Source of the DNA: Diphasiastrum complanatum
Taxonomy: Eukaryota > Streptophyta > Lycopodiopsida > Lycopodiales > Lycopodiaceae
Assembly: GCA_029204225.1 (NCBI GenBank)
Contig: CM055096.1
Span: 563,001 to 627,000 of the forward strand
Length of the DNA: 64,000 bases
Direction of reading: 5' to 3'
In this document: positions 33,741-43,742 of the stretch, in pieces
Numbering within the stretch: position 1 is the first letter of the stretch
Layout: each line of letters starts with the position of its first letter
Notes under the pieces: model-generated
Database searches by the model: none
The model's input: the letters and a program-made list of their open reading frames with translations, nothing else
Told to the model about the DNA's origin: nothing
Program-made: the position numbers and the translations under genes

Positions 33741-35872
33741 TTAAGAACCGTCTTGGTCCTCTAAGACAAAGTCTGGAAAAACCTTGCAAAGGATGTTGCC
33801 TCTTTCCCAAGTGGCATTCTCAACAGGCTGATCATTCCACTTGACTTGATATTCTCGGTATAGAGTATGACGAGTCTGCGTCTCTCTACTATCAAGAATC
33901 TCCTCTGGTTCATGTGGAGGTTGCTGAGAATCCAATGGGAGAACTAGAACATTGTCCCCTACCAGATTTTTTGATCTGGCTAAGGCTTTTCGTAACTGAC
34001 TTACATGAAAGACTGGAAAAACCTTACTACTGTGTGGGAGTTCTAGTTCATAGGTGACCTCGCCTAGTCTCCTACTGATGGTAAAAGGACCACAATACCG
34101 AGGAGACAACTTAGCACACACTCTTGATTTGAGGGTTTTAGAGTCAACTGGGACTCTCAAGTAGACTTTCTCACTAGCGGAGAATCGCACATCCCGTCTG
34201 TGTGGATCTGCATAATGCTTGGCTCGATCCTGGGACTGCCTTTTGCTACGCTTAGCATGTTCTATCGTCTGGTTTAGGTCTTCTAGAAAGTTTCTGGCTG
34301 CTTCAATTTTTTCTTTTTTAAACCCTACAGTTGTGGGTGAGTGTGGCTGAAAACCATACATCAGCATAAATGGCCTGTATCCCATAGCTGAATGTTTGGT
34401 ACTGTTGTAAGCAAACTCTAATATTGAGAGATACTCCTCCCAATTAGTTTGCTTTTTGCTGACGTATGCACAAAGCATATCCTCCAGCACCTGATTTACT
34501 CTTTTTGTTTGACTGTCCGTCTGTGGATGGTCGGTGGTACTCATGTTTAAGTTTAGTATGGAGATGATGAAATATTGCATTGAACCTATTGTCCCGGTCC
34601 CTGACTATGCCGGAAGGTAGACCGTACAATTTAAATAGCCCATCTACAAACAACCTCGCTAACTCTGGAGCTCCATCGGTTGTTTTGGTCGAAAAAGTGA
34701 GCCATTTTGGTCAGACGGTCAACTGTGACCCATATAGCTTCATTACCCTTTTGGGTTTTAGGTAGGCCTACTATAAAGTCCATGGAGATACTCTCCCATT
34801 TACCAGCTGGTATAATTAAGGGCTGTAACAACCCTCCTGCCTTTAAACACTTTGCTTTGTTTACGCTCCCATTTACTAGCTAGTATATCTAAGGGCTGTA
34901 ACAACCCTCCTGCCTTTAAACGCTCTGCTTTGTTTACCAAACATTTCTGGCAACTAGTTACATATTGTTGGACGTCCTTTTTCATACTGGGCCAGAAAAA
35001 TTGCCTACGAAGAAGCTCATAGGTCTTTTGATTGCCTGGGTGACTGTCGATAATATCCCGATCTGAGGCATTGGGTATTTATTCTTAATTGTGACTTTAT
35101 TGAGGGCTCTGTAATCTACGCAAAGACGCATAGACCCCCCTCTTTCTTTTTCACCAAAAGGACTGGTGAGGCCCATGTTGAACTACTGGTCTGAATTTGG
35201 CCTTTCCCAAGATAATCTGTTAACTGCCTAGTTATTTCTTCATCCTCTGTTCGGCTGACCCGATACGGAGGTTTAGAAACAGGTGTTGTCCTGGTACTAG
35301 GTTTATGAAGGCCTCTTCAAAAGCTTTCCATGACCGGGGGGTCTGCCCAGTCTCCTGGAGGTTTAACCACCACTTGTAGGCCATGGGCCCTAGGGAAAGG
35401 CTAGCCTCTAGAGCTTGCAAATGGTCAGGGGTCTGTTTAAGAGCATGAATGTTCTTCCATTTGCTGAGGGCGTTTCTATCCTTCTCTTCCCCAATAAAAG
35501 AAGGAGGCTTTAAGTCTTTAAAGACAATAGGATGAGACCGAATAGGCTCACCCGAAACTGATGGAAGTGGAGAAGGGGACGGCTGAGAAGTGGATGGGAG
35601 GCTTCCTTTCGCGAAGTCCAAAATTAAACTTTTGAGCTCGGCGAACGAGTCGTCCATAATTTGAAATTGGCGAAAGCCAATTTCAATTCATCCACTTCTG
35701 TTACCAAGTGAAGATACTGCTCCTTGGTAACCAATTCGTCGAGTTCTTCGGCGAATTGCTCCTGTTCTTCTACTTCCATGGGTTCTTTCCCCTTACTAAA
35801 CCTCAGAGATTCCGTTTCTAATTCATCAATGCCTCTTGTCAGGGGTTGATCATGTCCCGGAGAAGTAGTCAT
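33741..35872 (-). pseudogene. Collapsed gag-pol of gypsy E
   Basis: Starts at ATG 35872 (MTTSPGHDQPLTRGIDEL, like D). Gag coiled coil and core follow in two frames to about 35300 ([17 protein letters not shown]), then RT scraps ([18 protein letters not shown] near 35110) and, after another deletion, integrase zinc module end ([17 protein letters not shown]). A 73-bp tandem duplication sits at 34795-34940. The integrase core has a gap near 34600 (IVRDRDNRFN joined to IFHHLHTKL), then [13 protein letters not shown], where the usual [10 protein letters not shown] has changed. The chromodomain ends the frame ([16 protein letters not shown]). It is not functional. Confidence 0.87.
34795..34940. 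repeat. 73-bp tandem duplication in gypsy E
   Basis: Units 34795-34867 and 34868-34940 both begin CCCATTTAC and carry AAGGGCTGTAACAACCCTCC. They have diverged at several positions. Confidence 0.87.
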
Positions 35873-36812
35873 TTTCAGAGATAAAAAAGGAGTGCCTAGC
35901 GTTTCTTCTTAAAAAAAAGTCAAATAGACTAATTTAGAACTGTACAAAAGAGGGAAAAGAAAACTTAGCTGTTTCCGAGGACTGTACTTCCAAAGAAAAT
36001 ATCAAGAAAAGCCCTCTCAGCTCTTCCATAGCTTTTTTCAGACCTGCTGTCCGGAACTAAGGGTGGGTCCCTAAAGTTAGGTAGGACCTATGTGCCCACA
36101 TACACAGTAGGCATGTGAGAGGCATCCAACTCGGGTACCAATTTAAAAGCAAAACTGTTGCTCCTTACCCTCGCTGTCTGATTTGCACCTCAGGTACCCC
36201 AAAAAATTCAAGTTTGGAGCCCCAAAAATAGATCTGAAAATCCAAAATTTACAGAGGCTATTGCTCGCTGATCTGGCTCTCAATCCAAGTGCTGTTTCTG
36301 ATCTGGAAAATCCGAATCGAAGGCTAGGGATTGTGAGCAAAGTCTAATTTAAAGTGATGGAAACCCTCGCTGACTGGAAGGCAATCCACCTACTTTAAAA
36401 CTTCTGGTTTGGCCCCCAAAATGATTTCAAAAATCCAATTTTCAAAGAGCCTCTGGAGCGCTGGACCTGCACTATGAATCTACTCCAAAATCCACTCAGA
36501 TTACCCCTAATTTCCACTCAGAAATCAAGGATGAATGCTGCTCTGACAGCGCTTCCACCCTGACACTGCTCCCAAATCACTAGTTTTTCACTCAGAAATC
36601 CGAGTTAGAATCTGATCTGGCAGCGCTGGACCTGCTCCTCAAATTTGGCTCAAAACTTATCTGAAAAGCAGGAGTTTACTCCAAAATTTTCTCAATAGAA
36701 GGCTGATTCTCCAGCGCTGGCCTTGCTCTCACAGTTCCTGAGAATTTGAAGAGATTCTGAGCAATCTATCTACTTTCTCCACTGCTGCTACTAAGCTCCC
36801 AAAGAAGGAGAT

Positions 36813-36826
36813 GGCTCTGATACGAA
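36813..36826 (-). promoter_or_regulatory. Primer-binding site of gypsy E
   Basis: Sense TTCGTATCAGAGCC directly after the 5' LTR, a variant of TGGTATCAGAGCC. Confidence 0.85.
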
Positions 36827-37179
36827 TGTAATAGGTCCTAACACCACAGTAGGGCAAACACTAACTGATCCACCCAACCTTGCCTACTCCCTGACATGGA
36901 GCAAGCCCCTCCTAGCCCAGTGTGAGGACTGGTAGCATGCATACTGCCAAGTGTCGGCCACGTGGCACTGACGTGGCCGACTACATGTCGGGACCCAACG
37001 TGGGGCCCTATCCTGCTGGCATGGTCCCTAGGCTGTGTTAGGCTCGCCATGGCTATGGACCGTGCCAGGTCACACTACTCACATTGTCTTGCCCTGTTGG
37101 TCGTGTACGCTGGACACTGACTGTGGTATCTAACCTCCTGTGTTTTCTAGGGTTCGGCACTGGTTACGTGCTCATAACA
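36827..37179 (-). repeat. 5' LTR of gypsy E
   Basis: 353 bp, TGTAATAGGTCC to CTCATAACA as written on the plus strand. It is flanked on the right by the target duplication ATACT. Confidence 0.93.
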
Positions 37180-37840
37180 ATACTCTCTTACATCCCGCTG
37201 CAATCGTAGCCAGAAATAATGCATCTTAAAAGCTCACTAGTCTTATCAATACCAGGGTGCCCTGCGCAGGGACATTCACATTCATGAAGTATCTTACGAT
37301 GAAGATCCTTCATGTCTGGCACGAATACTTTTCCGTTTTCTCAACTACATACCTTCCTTCACGGTGTATGTCAAATAAGTACTGGTGTGTTCCTCTACGA
37401 AAGCGACAGGCGAGGCTGACTTTTCTGCTTGGTCGACTAACTTGCATGCATAGGCTACACACACTGACATGACAATGTGGGTCCTTTTTGTTGAGCCCTC
37501 TTGATCTCCTCCATGAGATCGTTGTCAACTACAGGCAAGGCTCATCTGATGCAGTACCAACGATAGTGCATCAGCGACCACATTCCTTCCCTCTTCGGAA
37601 GCGAATTTCCAAATGAAATTCCTGCATCAGCTCGGCCCACCGAGCTTGGCGGGCTTACAAATCTGGCTGAGTGCAAAATACTTTGAAGTATAATGAATGA
37701 TCTGTGTACACATAAAACTCGACGTCGTATAAATAATGTCACCTTGAGCGCATGTACTCGCATACAGCTCTTGCTCCTGTGCGGGTACACCATCTTGGCT
37801 CAACACTACACCTACGGCAATGCCAGTTGCCCGTGGCCAG
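37180..37840 (-). pseudogene. Gypsy F, RNase H and integrase zinc region (part 2)
   Basis: Minus-strand sequence reads, in shifting frames, an RNase H segment (GVVLSQDG; TQIIHYTSKYFALSQ), NVVADALS, and then the approach to the integrase zinc module (GRYVVEKTEKYSC), leading into the part beyond E. Many frameshifts. Gag, protease and RT are absent: the RNase H sequence fades near 37840 into leader-like sequence. Confidence 0.7.
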
Positions 37841-38408
37841 TGCCTCCATCAAGTTCTCAAACCTGTGCTACGCTTCAGCAACCCACCGATCTACAGTGCT
37901 GTTTTTTCTGTAACTGGTCCATCAAAGGAGCAGCTAAAAACCGTTGGAAAGAGCAAGATAGAAAAACCAAAACCAGTTGGAGGAGGGCACTAACACAGCG
38001 CTGGAACAGCAGAACTGATCGCTTCAGTTCATCCTACAACTTCAGATACCAAATGTCCATAGATGAGTGCTGGAACGGTCAAGAATAAGCGCTAGATCAG
38101 CACTCTACTTTCCCCAGAATTAGGATGTTCATAGATCCTCCACACAGCGCTGGAACAGCTGTAGAAAGTGCGCTAGATCAGCGCTGGAGCTCAAATCCCC
38201 GGCTAAACAAACGTTGAAACAATCTGGAAACAGCACTGGAGCTGTAAAATGAAGACGCACCCAAAATTCCCTCTTATTTGAATCCTTTTCCCTCCTTTTC
38301 AGCAATGGAAATTTGCTACAGGAGGGTGATGGAGCATCTGAATTTTTTTTTTCCTAACTTTTCTCCTTCAAAACGATATTCTCTCTAGAACGAGGGTCCG
38401 ATACCAAT
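37841..38408 (-). other. Leader of gypsy F with primer-binding site
   Basis: Leader-like sequence with repeated AGCGCTGGA words. At 38395-38406 the sense strand reads TGGTATCGGACC, a primer-binding-site variant, separated by two bases from the LTR that starts at 38409. Confidence 0.65.
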
Positions 38409-38638
38409 TGTCACAAGCCAGTCTCTCCAAGCTCGTGAATCCTAGAAGCCGGTGTATAGAATGAACCTCCCAACCATAGGCAACCCCTCCTTGAGTCCTA
38501 CCTCCTATTCCCGTCAACTGGCACATGGCATCCACCTGTGGGTGATCAGACAGTCCACTTGGCATGCCTGACCCCTATGACCTGTGAAGTGCACGAGGGT
38601 GAGGTGGCAGTAGAGGTTGGGTGGTAACGTAGCGTTCA
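38409..38638 (-). repeat. 5' LTR portion of gypsy F, broken by gypsy G
   Basis: Begins (plus strand) TGTCACAAGCCAG, the LTR end beside the primer-binding site of F. The other end is not identified, because element G interrupts the sequence at 38639. Confidence 0.6.
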
Positions 38639-39011
38639 AGTTATGGACTTGGCTCATTACATTCGCCGCGTCCATTCTTTTATTGTTATTATGCATAAGC
38701 AGGCCTAAGGGCCCTTTTTATTCATATACTGGCCTTGGGCCCTATTTGGTTATATTTTTAGGACTTGGTCACATTGATTTAGAGTGGGGGTCTTCCTATT
38801 GGGAGGGCGCACTATTTTCCCTCCAAATCCTTTTCCCTCCCTTTTTTGAATCATCTATTTGATTCAGGGAGAGGGTATAAGTAGGGCAGCATTGTATTCC
38901 TTTATTCAGTTTATGATGATTGCTCCTCTTTAGCCTCCTTAAGCATTCTCTTCCTGCTTTCTAGCTTAGGTCCTGCTTTCTAGCATAGCTAGTGAATCTT
39001 AGCTTGTAACT
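38639..39011 (+). repeat. 5' LTR of gypsy G, with TATA box
   Basis: 373 bp, AGTTATGGACTTGG to TTGTAACT. Probable TATA element TATAAGTA at 38876-38883. Confidence 0.95.
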
Positions 39012-39025
39012 TGGTATAAGAGCAC
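39012..39025 (+). promoter_or_regulatory. Primer-binding site of gypsy G
   Basis: TGGTATAAGAGCAC directly after the LTR, one base from TGGTATCAGAGCAC. Confidence 0.87.
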
Positions 39026-39843
39026 TTTCCTGCAGATTGGTGGAGGCTGTCCAGCGCCCTACCACCCATCACTTTCATCGATTTTTCTCCGTAATTTTTG
39101 CAGATTGGTGGTGGCTGTCCAGCGCCCTACTGCCCATCACTTTCAACGATTTCATCATCATTTTTTGCAGTTTTGGTGGAGGCTGTCCAGCGCCCTGCTA
39201 ACCCATCACTTTCGTCGATTTTTTGGGCAGATTTTCATTGTTTTTGCAGATTTGGTAGCTATTGTCCAGCACCCTACTACCGTCTCATTTTCAGCGGTTC
39301 TTTTCACCGACTTGCTGTCCGTTTCGGCTATTGATTGGAGGCTGTTCGGCACCTTACTTCAGCACCTTTTTTCAGCCTATTCTTCAGCATATTGTGGATC
39401 TTGGTAGTTGCTGCCCAGTGCCCTATTATCTTCAGCTTTTACCCCTCTTTGTTGGCACTACCGAGTGAACGACGGATCAGCACCCACCCAGGTATTGTTT
39501 GCGCCCTTTTTGCACTTCCTTTTTGCACCTACTTGCTGTCTTTTCTGCTCATATACTGCTCTTTCCAGCCCCCTATTCCTGTTCATATTTGTTGCCTCAC
39601 ACCCTCCTCTTTCCATTTTTCCATTTTGTTAGAAACCTTCTACTTTCTCAGCCCCTCATTTTCTAATTATTATCCATCTTGATTGACTATTTACGTGCCA
39701 TTTTTGGTGATTTCGGAAGTTAGACTAAGTTGGGGTGACGACAAACGTCCTCTCCCTCAGGTTTTAGTCTCTTCCTTAGTCCCTATGGCGAAGACCCTCC
39801 GCAGAGCACTTTAGATGATCGTATTACACATATTGATTCCGGC
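39026..39843 (+). repeat. Leader of gypsy G with tandem units
   Basis: About four imperfect copies of the family-1 leader unit (GGTGGAGGCTGTCCAGCGCC, then CATCACTTTC) lie at 39035-39300, fewer than in A. The rest has no recognised feature. Confidence 0.8.
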
Positions 39844-41073
39844 ATGGATCATCTTGAGAGTCGTATTGATCGTATTCTTTCTAGCCTTGAGACTATCCTA
39901 CCACGAGGGGATACCACCCCCTCAGACATTCTTCATCGTCCTGGTAAAGCAACTTTATTTCCTATTTTGAGTACGCCTGCTCCTGCTCCATCTCCATCTT
40001 CAGGAGGTGCTTTTGGTAGTACGTTTGGTCTCCCTTCATACAGTGCTAGTTCTTATGGGTCTCCTTTCGGGTCTTCTGTACCACCACCTGGATTTCCCTC
40101 TGCACCACCAGGATTTCCTTCTTCTACTTTTTCAAGTAATCCCGAGCCTCATTTTGCTCGTGATTTTCGTGATCGCATCCAGCTTACTACTTATTCTGGT
40201 TCATCTGATGGGAATATCTTGGAAAATTGGTTCTCTAAGTTAGAAACCTATTTTCTTATGTATCCCAAGACTGAAACCCAGACAGTGCAGTTGGCTGCGT
40301 TACATTTAGATGGTCGAGCTCAGACTTGGTGGCGTGTCTATCGCTCTGAGCCTACTCGTGAGGGATTACATATATGGCCTACTTTTCGGCATGATCTTCG
40401 TATGGCTATGATTGACCCACAGTGGTTGGTTCGCCAACGTGATCTGTTTCGTAGCCTTCGCCATACTAGTCATTTGACTACTTATATTGATCAGTTTACT
40501 GAGCTTTCTTACCTTTTTATTGATCTTCATCCTACAGAGCTTATTTCACGTTTTATTGCTGGTCTTAGAGGCTCCTTCCGATATGATGTTTCCTCTTTTC
40601 GGCCTCCTACTCTCTCAGATGCTATCTCCCTAGCTACTACCCTGCAGCATAAGTATCCTGAGTTGTCCACTTCTTCTCATTTTTCTCGCCCTCTTTCCAT
40701 TGGTTCTCCTACTTTGGCTTCTTCTACTACCGTTCCCCCTCGCCCTTCTACACCTCGCCTTGCCTTTGTTCGCCGTTATTCAGCCACAGAGTTCGCTGAG
40801 ATTCAGCAGAAGCGGCTCTGTTATCGCTGTAAGAGTCCAGATCATCTCGCCCGTGATTGCCGACAGTCTCCTGGTCCTCCTACCGCTGTTTTTTACCATG
40901 AGGCTCTTAATCCTGATCATTCTGATGTTTATATCCAGATTCTTGATACTCCTGACCCACATTCTGTTGATGAGTCGGCTGACCCGCTTCCTGAAGATCC
41001 TGCTTTTGCCGCTTGCCATGCGCAGCTTGCTTATGCTACTTCGGCTGGGCGTCTTGGTCCTCATTCTATTTGA
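39844..41073 (+). CDS. Gag of gypsy G
   Basis: 409 codons from ATG 39844. A Pro/Ser/Gly-rich N-terminal third (SAPPGFPSSTFSSNPEPHF) precedes the retrotransposon gag domain (RIQLTTYSGSSDG, LENWFSKLETYF, LAALHLDGRAQTWWRVY; about residues 110-240) and a CCHC nucleocapsid knuckle near 330 (CYRCKSPDHLARDC). Gag forms the virus-like particle that packages the element RNA. The frame is uninterrupted. Protease follows in the +1 frame after a short overlap, either a programmed shift or a mutation. In-frame codons without a stop exist upstream of this ATG, so the true start could be slightly earlier. Confidence 0.88.
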   Translation: MDHLESRIDRILSSLETILPRGDTTPSDILHRPGKATLFPILSTPAPAPSPSSGGAFGSTFGLPSYSASSYGSPFGSSVPPPGFPSAPPGFPSSTFSSNPEPHFARDFRDRIQLTTYSGSSDGNILENWFSKLETYFLMYPKTETQTVQLAALHLDGRAQTWWRVYRSEPTREGLHIWPTFRHDLRMAMIDPQWLVRQRDLFRSLRHTSHLTTYIDQFTELSYLFIDLHPTELISRFIAGLRGSFRYDVSSFRPPTLSDAISLATTLQHKYPELSTSSHFSRPLSIGSPTLASSTTVPPRPSTPRLAFVRRYSATEFAEIQQKRLCYRCKSPDHLARDCRQSPGPPTAVFYHEALNPDHSDVYIQILDTPDPHSVDESADPLPEDPAFAACHAQLAYATSAGRLGPHSI

Positions 41074-42305
41074 TTACGTGTTCGCATTTTGGGACGAGTA
41101 TATTGCTTTGGTGGATACGGGTAGTACACACTCATTTATTAGCAGTTACATTTCCACCACGATTCGTGCTACACCTATTTCTGCTACACAGTCTCTCAAA
41201 GTCGAGGTTGCTAGCTCACATACTTTTATCAACTCTCAGATGTTTCAGGGCTTGGACTATAGCATTGGTGACTTCTCTGGACAGGCAGATTTCTATATTA
41301 TTCCTCTGGAGCGCTATGACATTATTCTTGGTGCAGATTGGTTTTCATCCCTTGGTACTATTGTTGTGGATCTTTCTCAACAGACATTGTCTTTTACACA
41401 TGCTGGTCGGCATCATTTACTTTCTAGTATTGATTCCCAGGGTGACTATCAGTTGGTTACCGGGAAGCAGTTTATGCGTAGCCTGCCAAAGGCTCAGGGT
41501 GCAGCTCTTTTTATCATTCAGAGTACATCAGTTGCTCCTCCTCCTGCTCCATCCATGGGTCCTCTTCCTCAGGTGATTTCTAACTTATTGCATCGGTATT
41601 TTGTGGTCTTTTCAGAACCTACGTCTCCGCCACCATTACGAGATGTCACCCACCATATTGATCTTATTCCTGGTGCTAGGGTGCCCATCCTGTTACGAGC
41701 TCGTAACCAGTGCCGAACTCTAGAGAACACAGATAGGTCAGATACCACAGTCAGGGTCGTGTCCAGTGTACATGACCAACAGGGCAAGACAGTGTGAGTA
41801 GTGTGCCCCAGCACGGTCCATAGCCATGGCGGGCCTAACACAGCCTAGGGACCCTGTCAGCAGGATAGGGCCCCCAGTTGGGTCCCGACGTGCAGTCGGC
41901 CACGTCAGTGCCACGTGGCCGACACTTGCCGTGCTCCATATCGTATGTCTAAAGATGAACGTGATGAGGTCCAGCTCCAAATTGCTTCCCTTTTACATCA
42001 AGGCCTCATTGTTCCTAGCCATAGTCCTTTTGGTGCTCCTGTCCTCCTTGTTGCCAAAAAAGATGGAACCAAACGCCTTTGCATTGACTATCGTGCTTTA
42101 AACAAGCTGACTATCCGTAATCAGTATCCTATACCTCACAAGGATGACCTTTTTGATCAGCTTGGCACTTCTTCCATCTTTTCCAAAATTGACCTACGTT
42201 CTGGATACTACCAAATTAGGATGCGTCCTTCTGATGAGCATAAGATTGCACATTTGGGTTTGTATGAATTTCGTGTTCTTCCATTTGGTGTTCAGAATGG
42301 TCCAC
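41074..42305 (+). pseudogene. Protease and first half of RT of gypsy G
   Basis: Protease with active site LVDTGSTHSF (about 41110), IILGADWFSSLG and the post-protease linker, then a foreign LTR fragment (41691-41928), then RT ([46 protein letters not shown]). The LTR fragment breaks the frame and a small deletion lies at EHKIAHLG, where A has [11 protein letters not shown]. Element H cuts the RT after FGVQNGP. Confidence 0.88.
41691..41928 (+). repeat. D-family LTR fragment captured in gypsy G
   Basis: 238 bp starting TGTTACGAGCTCGTAACC, nearly identical to the reverse complement of 26586-26823. It lies where A has a short CCCCACCCTCT stretch between protease and RT. No target duplication is seen and the other LTR end is missing, so it is not a simple solo LTR. 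Confidence 0.9.
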
Positions 42306-42756
42306 AGTTATGGACTCGGCTCATTACATTCGCCATGTCCATTTACATTTACTTTACTTTATGCATAGGCAGGCTTTGGGCCCTTTTTTATTCATTATTT
42401 GACATTTAGACTATATGGTTGGCCTTGGGCCCTATTATTGACATTTAGACCATATTATTGGCCTTGGGCCCTATGATTCACTATATTGGTTATTTGGTCA
42501 TATTACTGAGAGTGGGGGCCTTCTTGGAGGGCGCACTATTTTCCCTCTCAGTTTGGCCCTAGACACTGGAAGCTTCCTTTTAGGGCTTCCTCTTGGCTAT
42601 AAGTAGGGATTCTGTGTCATTTGTTACTTGGCTTATGATATGATCTCCTTCTTTAGTCTCTTTAAGCTTTCTCTCTCCTGCTTTCTAGGGTTAAGTCTTG
42701 CTTATGTGATGCTTTCATAGACTAAATCTAGATCAGCCGTGGCTACGTTCATAACT
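42306..42756 (+). repeat. 5' LTR of gypsy H, with TATA box
   Basis: 451 bp, AGTTATGGACTCGG to CATAACT. Probable TATA element TATAAGTA at 42598-42605. Internal repeats of GGCCTTGGGCCCTAT occur at about 42420-42475. Confidence 0.92.
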
Positions 42757-42770
42757 TGGTATCAGAGCAC
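42757..42770 (+). promoter_or_regulatory. Primer-binding site of gypsy H
   Basis: TGGTATCAGAGCAC directly after the LTR. Confidence 0.92.
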
Positions 42771-43742
42771 TTTCCTGAGCATCTCCATTGAGCAGATTTT
42801 TCTCTCACAGGAGGGTGCCCTTCTTCAGCTTGGATCTTCACCATTTTTCAGCCGAACCTTCAGCATTTCTCCACACTTGTCTTGCAGATTTTCACGACGG
42901 ATCGGAGGAGGACAGGCGCCCACTTGCTGCCCATTTCTAGCGCCCTCTTGCTGGCTGCCTACTGCTGCATTTTCAGCCTTTTTCCTCCCCTATTTTGGGC
43001 GCCCTACTGCCTCCTATTTGCTGCCCTATTGAGCGCCCTCATGCTTGCTAACCAGCGCCCTACTGCTCCTTCCTTTGCTGAAACTTTCCGCTTTTTTCTG
43101 CCCCTATTCGCCACCTTCCATCAGCCACTCCTAGCGCCCTACCAACCCATCTTTTTGATCCAATTTTTTTTGCCGTTTACTACCTCTCTTGGACGCCCAC
43201 ACTCCACCATAGCTGGCGCCCTACATCCGCCTCAATTTCAGCTCACCCTCCTACACTGTTGTCTGTGTTCGCAACCCTACCCTAGACAACAGAAACACGC
43301 CTAGATGCTTAGAAAGCCACTCCCACCCAACTTCATCGCGCATCGGGATTGCTCCCCGTCTTTATCGCAAACTTTTTTTTACCCTTGAAGGGCGATCTCT
43401 GATTTTTCAGCCTTGTTTCCTCGCTGCCCATACCTCAGTTTTGTTATCACTTCCTTTCCTTGGCTGCTCCCTTTCCAGCCCCATAGTCCATTATTGTTTC
43501 CCATACTTTTACCCACCGTTTACTCCACGTTGTCGGGCCCTTAGCATCTTTTTTGGAGGCTGCCCGGTACCTCAACATATCGCCGCTATTTTTCAGCTCA
43601 CTTCCGGTTGCGGTTACGAGGTATTTCTTACTTAGTTGTCCTTTCCGTTCATCTTACATCGCGAGTTCTATTGTGTCTTTTCATTGGCATGCCTGTTGTG
43701 ACGACTTATGTCCTGCTTATGTGATGCTTTCATAGACTAACT

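Larger units (their letters stand above)
33393..37179 (-). mobile_element. Gypsy element E (D family), internally deleted mosaic
   Basis: A 3787-bp insertion with LTRs at both ends, a primer-binding site (36813-36826) and a perfect target duplication ATACT (33388-33392 and 37180-37184). It belongs to the same family as D: shared LTR, leader and protein. The interior is a shortened pastiche: start of gag, part of the gag core, a scrap of RT, a little of the integrase zinc module, then integrase core and chromodomain. Protease, most RT and RNase H are missing. It inserted into gypsy F integrase sequence and so is younger than F. Confidence 0.94.
42306..43742 (+). mobile_element. Gypsy element H, family 2, reduced non-coding copy
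   Basis: Insertion of 1437 bp flanked by the exact duplication TCCAC (42301-42305 and 43743-43747). It consists of a full 5' LTR (451 bp), primer-binding site, a leader of about 860 bp, a short 3' untranslated piece (TGTTGTGACGACTTATGTCCT-like) and about the last 30 bp of a 3' LTR ending TAACT. All coding sequence is gone. It interrupts RT of G and is therefore younger than G. Its LTR ends match those of J, so it is a family-2 derivative. Confidence 0.9.

Noticed and set aside
38639-39011. Solo LTR at 38.6 kb
   Set aside because: A matching LTR lies at 46092-46443 in the same orientation, with gag-pol between and near-identical target duplications, so it is the 5' LTR of G.
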